Assembly (NCBI RefSeq): GCF_001425045.1
Contig: NZ_LMDJ01000012.1
Location: 546,141-610,140 of the forward strand
Reading direction: 5' to 3'
Length of the DNA stretch: 64,000 bases
Source of the DNA: Massilia sp. Root351
Lineage (GTDB): Bacteria > Pseudomonadota > Gammaproteobacteria > Burkholderiales > Burkholderiaceae_D
In this document: positions 1-8,107 of the stretch, in pieces
Numbering within the stretch: position 1 is the stretch's first letter
Layout of the letters: every line of letters starts with the position of its first letter
Made by a program: the position numbers and the translations under genes
The notes under the pieces: model-generated
Told to the model about the DNA's origin: nothing
Databases searched by the model: none
The model's input: only the letters and a program-made list of their open reading frames with translations

Positions 1-13
1 CTTTGTTAAACAT
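1..13 (-). CDS. pnp: pnp 5' end (polyribonucleotide nucleotidyltransferase), partial
   Basis: Only the first four codons (M-F-N-K) lie in the window, with the start codon at 11-13 and the gene running off the left edge. The identification rests on three things: the start MFNK, which is how betaproteobacterial PNPase begins; a good ribosome binding site (AAAGGGA) just upstream on the minus strand; and the position directly downstream of rpsO, the near-universal rpsO-pnp order. PNPase is the 3'-5' phosphorolytic exoribonuclease of the RNA degradosome. Nothing else of the protein can be checked here. Confidence 0.75.
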
Positions 14-93
14 GGGTAATCCCTTTCTATTTGCCGACAGATTTTCAGGAGCTGTCGTTCACCTCACCACAGACGACGGCCGGGGCCGCCGCC

Positions 94-126
94 TTTACTG
101 CTTATTTTCTGCTTGTTTTCTGCTTG
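94..126. repeat. three tandem 11-bp repeats in the pnp leader
   Basis: Two identical copies of TTTTCTGCTTG (105-115 and 116-126) follow a diverged copy TTTACTGCTTA (94-104). In the transcript (minus strand) this reads as repeated AAGCAGAAAAC-like units in the untranslated leader of pnp, about 80 nt before its start codon. No function can be assigned from sequence; such single-stranded A-rich repeats could be protein or ribonuclease targets. Confidence 0.7.
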
Positions 127-174
127 TTTGCCACTTACTGCGTTGCTACAGGTATTGCCGGATTGCCCTATTTT

Positions 175-239
175 CCCGGCTCAGAATGACAAAATGCCCG
201 CGGCAGAGAACTGACGCAGGCATTTCGGCTCAAGCCGGG
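175..239 (-). promoter_or_regulatory. two-tier inverted repeat in the rpsO-pnp intergenic region
   Basis: An outer stem CCCGGCT (175-181) pairs with AGCCGGG (233-239), and an inner stem AAATGCC (192-198) pairs with GGCATTT (219-225). It starts 12 nt after the rpsO stop codon. In enterobacteria this interval carries the rpsO terminator and the RNase III-cleaved stem used for PNPase autoregulation; by position this long imperfect stem is a candidate equivalent. There is no long U tract on the 3' side, so a simple intrinsic terminator is less likely. Confidence 0.45.
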
Positions 240-250
240 ACGTACAAAAA

Positions 251-520
251 TTACTTACGCAGGCCCAGTTTAGCGATCAGGTCGCGGTAACGGGTTGCAT
301 CTTTGTTCTTCAGGTAGGACAGCAGCGATTTACGACGGTTAACCATCATGATCAGGCCACGACGGCTGTGGTGATCCTTGCTGTGGGCTTTGAAGTGACC
401 GTTCAGTTCGTTGATGCGTGCGGTCAGCAGCGCAACTTGAACTTCTGGGGAGCCGGTGTCGTTCTGGCCACGTGCGTTGTCCGCGATGATCGCGGCTTTG
501 TTGATGTTTTCTACGGTCAT
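251..520 (-). CDS. rpsO: 30S ribosomal protein S15
   Basis: An 89-residue protein starting [11 protein letters not shown], full length for bacterial S15. It binds 16S rRNA in the central domain and forms a subunit bridge. The conserved segments [28 protein letters not shown] and [10 protein letters not shown] are present. I chose the ATG at 518-520 rather than the upstream ATG at 533-535 because it matches the family start and is preceded by GAAAGG. pnp follows downstream, giving the standard operon. Confidence 0.98.
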   Translation of the reverse strand: MTVENINKAAIIADNARGQNDTGSPEVQVALLTARINELNGHFKAHSKDHHSRRGLIMMVNRRKSLLSYLKNKDATRYRDLIAKLGLRK

Positions 521-609
521 GATATTACCTTTCACATGCGGTATGCGGAGTCTGAACCCTGCGCACCGTGATTACGATTTAAGAAGCTGATCCAAAGACC
601 AGACCCGCG

Positions 610-615
610 AGTATA
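610..615 (-). promoter_or_regulatory. candidate -10 element for rpsO
   Basis: The minus strand reads TATACT about 90 nt upstream of the rpsO start, in an otherwise GC-rich stretch. No convincing -35 hexamer lies 16-18 bp upstream, so this is a tentative promoter. Confidence 0.3.
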
Positions 616-635
616 ACGGATTTGGACGGCGGTGG

Positions 636-1367
636 CTAGAAAGTATTGGGCGTGTCCAGCCTGCGGCCCCAGTCTTCCACTCCGCCGCGCTCCAGGCGCA
701 GGCGGAAATTGGCGCGCCAGTTCTCGGCCAGCGGCGCCAGCGCGGCAGCGGCCTGCCATTCGGCACGCCAGGCCGCAGCGCCGGGCCGGCCAGCCGCGGC
801 GCCCTCGCCGGCCGGACGCGGCAGCAGGAACAAAGCCGCGATCAGCCGCGCCAGCGGCCAGTCCGGCAGTGGTCGCTCTTGCAATTCCAGCAAGTCTGCC
901 GGGGCGATCCAGCCTGGGCGCAGCACGCGGTAGTACCAGCCGGTCAACCCCGAATCCTGCACCGCGCGCGCGGCATCCGGCTGGCCGAAGCGCAAGTTCA
1001 GCTTCCAGCAAGGCTGGCGCCCCTGCGACACCTGCACCAGCGCCGTGCCGACGCGGTACACGTCGCCGACATGGACGTCCCGCTCCGTCATGCCCAGTGT
1101 GGCGATATTTTCGCCGAATGCGCCCGGCCCCTGCAGCGGCGCGGCGGCGCCGAAGCGGCCGCGCCAGTGCGGATAATGTTCCAGCGCATAGTGATGCAGC
1201 GCCTTCTCCGGGCCGCCGTGGTACTGGCGGTCGCCCTGCTCGTCGCCGCGCAGGCCGTCCGCCGCCAGCCATAATGGGCCGCCGGCAGGCAGCTTGGCAA
1301 TGCCGGTGGACACGCCCTGCCCCAGCGCTACCGCCTTGCCCGTTAATAACGCTGTGATTGCATGCAT
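636..1367 (-). CDS. MOSC domain protein, YiiM-like
   Basis: A 243-residue protein of the MOSC (molybdenum cofactor sulfurase C-terminal) family. It has the YiiM-type pattern GDEQGDRQYHGGPEKALHHY near residue 40, followed by FGENI and a conserved GRQPCWKL segment whose Cys is the likely Moco/persulfide ligand. The C-terminal third corresponds to the small helical 3-alpha domain found in YiiM. E. coli YiiM, with YcbX, detoxifies N-hydroxylated base analogues using molybdenum cofactor. The start at 1367 has GGGAGG upstream. It is a single gene, with the lipoprotein gene diverging from it. The assignment to family is firm; the substrate is inferred. Confidence 0.88.
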   Translation of the reverse strand: MHAITALLTGKAVALGQGVSTGIAKLPAGGPLWLAADGLRGDEQGDRQYHGGPEKALHHYALEHYPHWRGRFGAAAPLQGPGAFGENIATLGMTERDVHVGDVYRVGTALVQVSQGRQPCWKLNLRFGQPDAARAVQDSGLTGWYYRVLRPGWIAPADLLELQERPLPDWPLARLIAALFLLPRPAGEGAAAGRPGAAAWRAEWQAAAALAPLAENWRANFRLRLERGGVEDWGRRLDTPNTF

Positions 1368-1498
1368 GGCGCCTCCCGTCGTCGAGCCACGATTATACGG
1401 TGCAAACCCAATTTATGCAGGAGTCCTACCGATACCAGGGAGGCGACGCGCCGCGCGCCGGCGGCTTACAATCCTCATAACACAACTCGGTGAATGAC

Positions 1499-1999
1499 AT
1501 GACCATCAAACGACTAGCCGCGGCATTTCTGCTGCCGGTGCTGCTGGCCGCGTGCGCCGGCCTGGGCGGCCCGCCGCCTGCCATCGGCGAGCGCATGGAT
1601 GCGGTCCAGGCCAAGCTGGGCCGGCCCACCGCCGTCTATCCGGTGGGCGGGGACACGGTACTGGAATACACCACCCAGCCCTTCGGGCAATACGCCTGGA
1701 TGGCCCGCTTCGGCCCGGACGGCGGGCTGAAATCGTACGAACAGGTGCTGACGGACGAAAAATTCGCCACCTTGAAAGTCGGCCTCGCCACGCGCGACGA
1801 GGTGCTGCGCACCATCGGCCATCCGGCCGAGACGAGCTATTTGTCGCTGCGCGACCTCACGGTCTGGTCCTACCGCTACAAGCAGTCCGGCGTATGGAAT
1901 TCCTTGATGCACGTGCACTTCGACCAGGCCGGCATCGTGCGCGAAATGATGGCCGGGCCCGACCCGGCCTACGAAGAAAAGCCGCGCTTCTTCCGCTAG
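1499..1999 (+). CDS. small outer-membrane-type lipoprotein
   Basis: A 166-residue protein with a lipoprotein signal: basic start MTIKRL, hydrophobic core, and lipobox LAAC with Cys19. The mature part holds two copies of a short motif of the BamE/SmpA kind (AVQAKLGRPTAVYPVGGDTVLEY near residue 35 and TRDEVLRTIGHPAETSYLSL near 100), as in beta-barrel assembly accessory lipoproteins. The ATG at 1499 is preferred over a GTG at 1490 or ATG frames nearby, because the signal peptide then starts normally. Function is unknown; BamE-like folding is inference from the repeated GxP motif. Confidence 0.7.
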   Translation: MTIKRLAAAFLLPVLLAACAGLGGPPPAIGERMDAVQAKLGRPTAVYPVGGDTVLEYTTQPFGQYAWMARFGPDGGLKSYEQVLTDEKFATLKVGLATRDEVLRTIGHPAETSYLSLRDLTVWSYRYKQSGVWNSLMHVHFDQAGIVREMMAGPDPAYEEKPRFFR

Positions 2000-2036
2000 C
2001 CCCAGTGTGTCTTGCCCCCGAGGTCAGCCCCCGGCC

Positions 2037-3584
2037 TTACTCGGTTTGCGGGTTCACGCGCTCGATCTTGGAATGCAGCTTGTTCAGGCCGGACAGGTAA
2101 GCCTTGGCCGAGGCCACCACGATGTCCGGGTCCGAGCCGACGCCGTTGACGATGCGCCCGGCATTTGACAGCCGCATCGTCACCTCGCCCTGCGACTGGG
2201 TGCCGGTGCTGATGGCGTTGATGGAGAACAGCACCAGCTCGGCGCCCGATTTGGCCTGGCTCTCGATCGCGTTGACCATGGCGTCCACCGGCCCGTCGCC
2301 CTGCCCTTCGCAGCTGCGCTCCTTGCCGTCCATGGAGAACACCACCTTGGCGTGCGGCGTCTCGCCGGTTTCGGAGCGCTGCGCCAGCGACACGAAACGG
2401 TAGTACTCGTTTTCCTGCGCCACTTCCTCGTCCGCCACCAGCGCCATGATGTCTTCGTCGAAGATCTCGGACTTGCGGTCTGCCAGTTCCTTGAAGCGGC
2501 CGAAGGCGGCGTTGACCTCGGCTTCCGACTCCATCTCGATGCCCAGCTCCTGCAGCCGCTGCTTGAAGGCGTTGCGGCCGGACAGCTTGCCCAGCACAAT
2601 CTTGTTGGCGGTCCAGCCTACGTCCTCGGCGCGCATGATCTCATAGGTTTCGCGCGCCTTCAGGATGCCGTCCTGGTGAATGCCGGAGGCGTGCGCGAAA
2701 GCGTTGGCGCCCACCACGGCCTTGTTAGGCTGCACCGCGAAGCCGGTGATCTGCGACACCATCTTGGAGGCGGCAACGATCTGCGTGGTGTCGATGCCCA
2801 CCGTCAGGTTGTAATACGCCTGCCGGGTGCGCAGCGCCATCACCACCTCTTCCAGCGCGGTGTTGCCGGCCCGTTCGCCCAGGCCGTTGATGGTGCATTC
2901 GATCTGGCGCGCGCCGCCTATCATCACGCCGGCCAGCGAGTTGGCCACGGCCAGGCCCAGGTCATTGTGACAGTGCACCGACCACACGGCCTTGTCGGAA
3001 TTGGGAATGCGCTCGCGCAGGCGCTTGATGGTGGCGCCGAACATTTCCGGCACCGCGTAGCCTACCGTGTCGGGGAAGTTGATGGTGGTGGCGCCCTCGG
3101 CGATCACGCCCTCCAGCACGCGGCACAGGAAGTCCTCTTCCGAGCGGCTGCCGTCTTCCGGGCTGAATTCAATGTCGTCGGTGTGGTTGCGGGCGAAGCG
3201 CACGGCCAGTTTGGCCTGCTCCAGCACCTGCTCGGGCTCCATCCGCAGCTTCATCTGCATGTGCAGCGGCGAGGTGGCGATGAAGGTGTGGATGCGCTTG
3301 CGTTCGGCGGGCGCCAGCGCCTCGGCGGCCCGGGCGATGTCGCGGTCGTTGGCGCGCGACAGTGAACAGACGGTCGATTCGCGCACGTGGGAGGCGATGG
3401 CCTTGATGGATTCGAAATCGCCCTGCGAGGCGGCGGCGAAGCCGGCTTCGATCACGTCCACCTTCAGCCGCTCAAGCTGCTTGGCGATGCGCAACTTCTC
3501 TTCACGCGTCATGGACGCGCCGGGCGATTGCTCGCCGTCGCGCAGGGTGGTGTCGAAAATGATGAGGCGGTTGCTAAGGCTCAT
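2037..3584 (-). CDS. leuA: 2-isopropylmalate synthase
   Basis: A 515-residue LeuA. It condenses acetyl-CoA with 2-oxoisovalerate, the committed step of leucine synthesis. Visible features are the N-terminal [15 protein letters not shown] catalytic signature with the metal-binding Asp, the [13 protein letters not shown] metal site near residue 200, the [18 protein letters not shown] signature near 235, and a C-terminal regulatory domain (about 390-515) that normally binds leucine for feedback inhibition. AAGGAG precedes the start. It follows pssA after about 50 bp on the same strand, consistent with the ilv-pssA-leuA gene group of Burkholderiales. Confidence 0.97.
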   Translation of the reverse strand: MSLSNRLIIFDTTLRDGEQSPGASMTREEKLRIAKQLERLKVDVIEAGFAAASQGDFESIKAIASHVRESTVCSLSRANDRDIARAAEALAPAERKRIHTFIATSPLHMQMKLRMEPEQVLEQAKLAVRFARNHTDDIEFSPEDGSRSEEDFLCRVLEGVIAEGATTINFPDTVGYAVPEMFGATIKRLRERIPNSDKAVWSVHCHNDLGLAVANSLAGVMIGGARQIECTINGLGERAGNTALEEVVMALRTRQAYYNLTVGIDTTQIVAASKMVSQITGFAVQPNKAVVGANAFAHASGIHQDGILKARETYEIMRAEDVGWTANKIVLGKLSGRNAFKQRLQELGIEMESEAEVNAAFGRFKELADRKSEIFDEDIMALVADEEVAQENEYYRFVSLAQRSETGETPHAKVVFSMDGKERSCEGQGDGPVDAMVNAIESQAKSGAELVLFSINAISTGTQSQGEVTMRLSNAGRIVNGVGSDPDIVVASAKAYLSGLNKLHSKIERVNPQTE

Positions 3585-3637
3585 AACGAATTCTCCTTAT
3601 GGCTGGGATGGAACCGCCTGCATCACATCTGCGCTTG

Positions 3638-4510
3638 CTAGCGGCGTTCGCTTTCGTCGACCGGCTCTTCGTCGGTCTGGATGATGCTCACCGGCTTGCC
3701 CTTGGCCAGGCGCCAGAACGACACCAGGTAGCCGGACAGGCCGTATGCAATAAACAGCGGGAACAATACCTTGGGCGGATCGATCGACACCAGCGCGAAG
3801 AACAGCGCAATCAGGAACACCGCGATAAACGGCACCGACTTGCGGAAATTGACGTCCTTGAAGCTGTAGAACGGCACGTTGGTCACCATGGTCAGGCCCG
3901 CGAACAGAGCGATGGCGAACGAGGTCCAGGCCAGCTGCAGGCCCGGCATCTCCAGATCCACCATCAGCAGCACGAAGCCGCCGACAATGGCCGCCGCCGC
4001 AGGGCTGGGCAAGCCCTGGAAGAAGCGCTTGTCCACCACTTCGATATTGGTGTTGAAACGGGCCAGGCGCAGCGCGGCGCCGGCGCAGTAAACGAAGGCG
4101 GCGATCCAGCCCAGCTTGCCCATGCCGCGCAGCGACCATTCATAGATCACCAGCGCCGGCGCGGCGCCGAAAGACACCATGTCCGACAGGGAGTCGTACT
4201 GGGCGCCGAATTCGCTTTGCGTATTGGTCAGGCGCGCGATGCGGCCATCCAGGCCGTCGAGCACCATGGCGATGAAGATAGCCCAGGCGGCGTGCTCGAA
4301 ACGCTGGTTCATGGCCATGACGATGGCGTAGAAACCGCAGAACAGCGCTCCCGTCGTGAAGGCGTTGGGCAGCAGGTAGATGCCGCGCGAACGCGGACGG
4401 TCGCCGCCGCCCTCGCCCCGGGCCTTGCGCGCGAACCGTGCAAAACGCGAGTTCTTGGGCTTGGCCGGTGCTACGCCATTCTTAGGTCTGCGACGGGGGA
4501 AATTTGCCAT
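3638..4510 (-). CDS. pssA: CDP-diacylglycerol-serine O-phosphatidyltransferase
   Basis: A 290-residue inner-membrane enzyme that makes phosphatidylserine from CDP-diacylglycerol and serine. The CDP-alcohol phosphatidyltransferase motif is intact (DGLDGRIARL, then eight residues on, the GAQYDSLSD part, near residues 85-110). Several hydrophobic segments follow. The basic first 45 residues are cytosolic. It is co-directional with leuA downstream. The usual partner psd (phosphatidylserine decarboxylase), which commonly sits just upstream in this group, is not present in the window. Confidence 0.95.
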   Translation of the reverse strand: MANFPRRRPKNGVAPAKPKNSRFARFARKARGEGGGDRPRSRGIYLLPNAFTTGALFCGFYAIVMAMNQRFEHAAWAIFIAMVLDGLDGRIARLTNTQSEFGAQYDSLSDMVSFGAAPALVIYEWSLRGMGKLGWIAAFVYCAGAALRLARFNTNIEVVDKRFFQGLPSPAAAAIVGGFVLLMVDLEMPGLQLAWTSFAIALFAGLTMVTNVPFYSFKDVNFRKSVPFIAVFLIALFFALVSIDPPKVLFPLFIAYGLSGYLVSFWRLAKGKPVSIIQTDEEPVDESERR

Positions 4511-4607
4511 TGGGTTCCATTTCTAGTGCTGCGGGTGAGTACATTGTTCCACCCTATTATATAAGGGACACCGCAGCAAAAGAAATGAACTGACAACGAC
4601 GCTCTGC

Positions 4608-5369
4608 TTACTTGAACTTGACTTTGCCGACAACACGCATCTCCAGCGTGGTCTCGCCGGGTTCGAAACTCGGCTCGGACACTTCCGCGCTGTCCATGGC
4701 TTTGCCGCGCATCATCATCATGGGCGCTTGCGCGGCCATCGCTTCGCGGGCGTAGGCCCCGGAGCCTTCGAAGTCCACCGTGTCCAGCGTGGCGTCGCTG
4801 ACCTTGCGGCCCATGGCGTTGGCGATCGCGGCGATGCGCTCGTTCAGGTTCTGGTAGGTGGCGGCGATGCGCTGCTCGTCCAGCTTCCTGGTGGCGGCCG
4901 GCGACAGGCCGAAGTTCAGGTTGTTCAGGGTCAGCACCTTCTGCGCGGCGGCCACGGTTTTCGGCAGCTTGTCGAGATTGGTGGTGGTCACTTGCAGGTA
5001 CTGGCCCACGCGCCAGGCGGTCGGCACACGCGGTTTGGGCGCGGCGCCCGGCGCGACCGGGCGGTCTTCCGGGTACACCGGATAGGTGTAGTAACCCTGG
5101 GTTTTCAGGCTGGCCTGCGGATCTTCCTTCTTCACGATATCCAGGCCCTGCTTCATCTTCTGGTTCACGCGCGAGGCGGCGGCGGCCTTGTCCTTGTCCT
5201 GCTCTTCGATGGCCAGCGTGGCGACGGCCTGGTCGTTATTGGCGCGCACTTCGCCCTGGGCGGGAACGATGACCAGGGTGCCGCTGGTCGGGGTTTGCTG
5301 AGCCTGCGCTTGTGCGTGGGCGCCCAGTATCAGCATGGCGGCGGCGAGGATGGTCTTCTTGGCGGTCAT
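4608..5369 (-). CDS. SIMPL domain periplasmic protein (DUF541)
   Basis: A 253-residue exported protein. A Sec signal peptide (MTAKK, hydrophobic core, AQAQA cleavage region) is followed by a SIMPL/DUF541 domain. Typical features are the early GEVRANNDQAVATLAIE strand, a QGYYTYPVY segment near residue 90, and the C-terminal TLEMRVVGKVKF strand. Family members are periplasmic or outer-surface proteins with poorly known roles (oxidative stress links in some). It has no obvious operon partner; pssA is downstream after about 100 bp. The function is not resolved. Confidence 0.85.
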   Translation of the reverse strand: MTAKKTILAAAMLILGAHAQAQAQQTPTSGTLVIVPAQGEVRANNDQAVATLAIEEQDKDKAAAASRVNQKMKQGLDIVKKEDPQASLKTQGYYTYPVYPEDRPVAPGAAPKPRVPTAWRVGQYLQVTTTNLDKLPKTVAAAQKVLTLNNLNFGLSPAATRKLDEQRIAATYQNLNERIAAIANAMGRKVSDATLDTVDFEGSGAYAREAMAAQAPMMMMRGKAMDSAEVSEPSFEPGETTLEMRVVGKVKFK

Positions 5370-5529
5370 TGTGTTGCTCCTTGGTTAAATCGTGGAGCAA
5401 CTTTACCCGAAAATAGCGATGCTCCAAGCACAACTAAGTGAGCGTTTGTAACAGTGCGGAATTTTTTCAGCGTGATAATATGAACAACACCCTGCATCAC
5501 CCCTCAATGCGGTCAACCGGAGAACCATC

Positions 5530-5946
5530 ATGGGATTACTCGATCAACTCGCAGGACAAGTGCTCGGCTCGCTGGGCGCACAGAAACAGGACCCGGTGCC
5601 GCAAGGCGACTTGATCGGCAGCGTGATAGGCCTGATCGACCAGGCCGGCGGCCTGCAGGGGCTGCTGCAGAAACTCCAGGCCAGCGGCCTGGGCGACCAG
5701 GTCGCGTCCTGGGTAGGTACCGGCGAGAACCAGGCCGTGTCGGGCAACCAGATCATGGACGCGCTGGGCGCTGGCCAGCTGGCGCAGATTGCCCAGCAGG
5801 CCGGCCTGGAGCCGGAACACGCCAGCACCGGCCTGGCCCAGCTGCTGCCGCAAATCATCGACCAGCTGACGCCGCACGGCGCCGTGCCGCAGGACGATAT
5901 GGTGGCGCAAGGCATCAGCCTGCTCAAGGGCAAGCTGTTCGGCTAG
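5530..5946 (+). CDS. YidB-like protein (DUF937)
   Basis: A 138-residue soluble protein rich in Gln, Gly and Leu, starting MGLLDQLAGQVLGSL as in YidB. The rest is the family's helical layout (GLQGLLQKLQASGLGDQVASWVGTGEN, then a helix at about 75-95). Family function is unknown; related proteins are small abundant cytosolic proteins. The start ATG at 5530 follows an AGAACC-like weak site. It is convergent with the phosphodiesterase gene, only 10 bp apart, with no obvious terminator between them. Confidence 0.85.
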   Translation: MGLLDQLAGQVLGSLGAQKQDPVPQGDLIGSVIGLIDQAGGLQGLLQKLQASGLGDQVASWVGTGENQAVSGNQIMDALGAGQLAQIAQQAGLEPEHASTGLAQLLPQIIDQLTPHGAVPQDDMVAQGISLLKGKLFG

Positions 5947-5956
5947 ACCGCGAACC

Positions 5957-7756
5957 TCAGGCCAGCGCGCGCAGCAAGCGCCCCTGGCTGTGCGGCGCCA
6001 CCTTGCCGCCGCACCATGCCTGGAAACTGGCCGCCTCCAATGGCCGCGCAAACAGATAGCCCTGCGCCTCGTCGCAGCCTGCCAGCCTCAGGAAGGTGTG
6101 CACTTCGCCGCATTCCACGCCTTCCGCCACCACCCGGTGGCCGAGGTCGCGCGTCAGCGAAATCATGGTGGTCACCAGCGACTGCTTGCGCTGGTCGTCC
6201 TCCAGGCCGATGATGAAGGACTGGTCGATCTTGACCACGTCGGCCGGCATGTTCTGCAAGTACGACAGGCTGCTGTAGCCGGTGCCGAAATCGTCGATGG
6301 CCAGCCGCACGCCGATGGCGGCAATGGCCTCCAGCGTGGCGTGGGCGCGTCCCGGATGCGACATGATGGCGCTTTCCGTGATTTCCAGCTCCAGGCAGGA
6401 GGCCGGCAAGTCATACATGTGCAAACCGTGCTCGACCTGGGCCACAAAATCCGGCTCCAGCAAATTGGCCGCCGACACATTGATCGACAGCAGCAAGTCC
6501 AGCCCGGCGTGGCGCCACAGGCGCTGCTGCCGCAGCGCCGCGTTCAGCACCCAGGCGGTGGTGGCCTGCGCCAGCCCCGAACGCTCGACCACCGGGATGA
6601 ATTCGCCGGGCGACAGGTTGCCCAGCTCCGGGTGTTTCCAGCGCAGCAGCGCTTCGGCACCCACGCAATTCCCGGTTTCCAGGTCCACGCGCGGCTGAAA
6701 CACCAGGCGCAACTGGCCGCCGCTTTCCAGCGCGCCGCCGAATTCATTGAGCAGCAGGAAGCGGCGCTGGCAGGCCGCGTCTTCGCTGCGCGAGTAGACC
6801 GCGATGCTGCCAGGCTGGCCGATCGCGTCATGCGCCGCGCTCTGGGCCGTGCGCAGCACGTCCAGGCAATTCGCCCCGCCCAGCACGAACGGCGCCACGC
6901 CCACCGACGGCGTGGCGATATGGCGCGAGCTGGCGAGACCGGCCGCGCGGCGCAGTTTCTCCTTCAGCACCGGCACATAGTCCTCCACCGTCATGCAGGG
7001 CGGCGCGAACAGCGCAAACTGCGCGTCGCCGACGTGGTACACCCTGCGGCTCAGCCCCAGCTGGCTGCGCATCCACTGCGCCGCCTCGTTCACCAGTTCG
7101 TCCAAGTAAGAGGAGCTCTTGACGCGTGCTGCGCTGTCCAACTGCTCCGGCGTGGCCAGGTTGATCACCGCCACCAGCCGCAGTTCATCGGGCGGGCTGT
7201 CGCGCTGCATGTCCTGGAAGTCTTCGATGAACTGGTTACGGTTGGGCAAGCCGCTGCGCGCGTCGACACGGCCCACCGCATGCCGCAGCTCGATCTGCGC
7301 CATCACCATGGCGGCCAGGTCGGACAGGTAGGCGATTTCCTCCTGCGTGGTGTGGCGCGGCGCCAGGCCCAGCACGCACATGGCGCCCAGGCAGTGGCCG
7401 TCCGCCGTGATCAGCGGCGCGCCGGCGTAGTAACGCACGCCGCTGGCGGCCAGCGGGCTGTCGCGGAATGCATCGTTTTCCAGCAAATCGGGAATCACCA
7501 GCACGCCGGAAGTATCGGCCACTGTGCCACAGGGCGCCTGCAAGCGCGGGATCGAGGTGTGCTCGACGCCCACGCGCGACTTGAACCACTGGCGGTCGAC
7601 GTCGGTGAGCGACACGGCGGCAATGGGCAGGTCGAACACGCGCGCGGCCATGCGCGTGATGCGGTCGAAGGCTTCACAGGGAGGGGTATCGAGCAGGCGC
7701 AGCTTGTACAGCGCGTCAAGGCGGTTCGCTTCGGTCTGGCAGCAGAAAATGGTCAT
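5957..7756 (-). CDS. GAF-GGDEF(degenerate)-EAL c-di-GMP phosphodiesterase
   Basis: A 599-residue signalling protein. Residues 1-170 form a GAF sensor domain, about 175-330 a GGDEF-like domain, and about 345-590 an EAL domain. The GGDEF motif is replaced by VGDAQ, so cyclase activity is not expected. The EAL domain keeps EALLRW, SINVSA, ELEITES, IDDFGTGYSS, KIDQSF and VAEGVE, so it should hydrolyse c-di-GMP; the degenerate domain may bind GTP as an allosteric site. I chose ATG 7756 because the GAF family start (NRLDALYKLRLLDTPP) follows directly; an upstream in-frame ATG at 7843 adds 29 Arg/Pro-rich residues. No membrane segment. Confidence 0.9.
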   Translation of the reverse strand: MTIFCCQTEANRLDALYKLRLLDTPPCEAFDRITRMAARVFDLPIAAVSLTDVDRQWFKSRVGVEHTSIPRLQAPCGTVADTSGVLVIPDLLENDAFRDSPLAASGVRYYAGAPLITADGHCLGAMCVLGLAPRHTTQEEIAYLSDLAAMVMAQIELRHAVGRVDARSGLPNRNQFIEDFQDMQRDSPPDELRLVAVINLATPEQLDSAARVKSSSYLDELVNEAAQWMRSQLGLSRRVYHVGDAQFALFAPPCMTVEDYVPVLKEKLRRAAGLASSRHIATPSVGVAPFVLGGANCLDVLRTAQSAAHDAIGQPGSIAVYSRSEDAACQRRFLLLNEFGGALESGGQLRLVFQPRVDLETGNCVGAEALLRWKHPELGNLSPGEFIPVVERSGLAQATTAWVLNAALRQQRLWRHAGLDLLLSINVSAANLLEPDFVAQVEHGLHMYDLPASCLELEITESAIMSHPGRAHATLEAIAAIGVRLAIDDFGTGYSSLSYLQNMPADVVKIDQSFIIGLEDDQRKQSLVTTMISLTRDLGHRVVAEGVECGEVHTFLRLAGCDEAQGYLFARPLEAASFQAWCGGKVAPHSQGRLLRALA

Positions 7757-8107
7757 GGCTGGTCCGGTCAGGTGTCGATATGGCGCACGCAGACGCGGCA
7801 GCGGCGGCGGGCGGGTAATCAATGCGGGACGGGGCACTGGCACGTGCCGGAGGCGGCACGAGAATTCAATTGCTTGAGCGGGAGTGGGGCTCGGGGGAAA
7901 CTAACTATTGCTGTGTAGAAGGATAGCATGCTGATACGGAAAGTGCACGCGCGGCGTGTACGTAGCCCGTCCAAACACAGCAGGTGTGCGCACGAGACAG
8001 CAAATGTCACATTCCTGCTTAATGGAGAATGTGGACGAGTATGCAATTGCCCGCGCCATGCCCAGCCTGCCAAACTGCTCCCCTCCCCCAGGAATACGCA
8101 CGCCCTA
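7757..8107. other. intergenic region without recognised gene
   Basis: About 350 bp between the phosphodiesterase start and the MFS stop codon. Six-frame reading gives only Arg/Pro/His-rich or shadow peptides. The part 7890-8060 is less GC-rich than the flanks and probably carries the phosphodiesterase promoter, but I cannot name a convincing -35/-10 pair. No tRNA-like fold or terminator with a U tract was seen. Confidence 0.5.
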
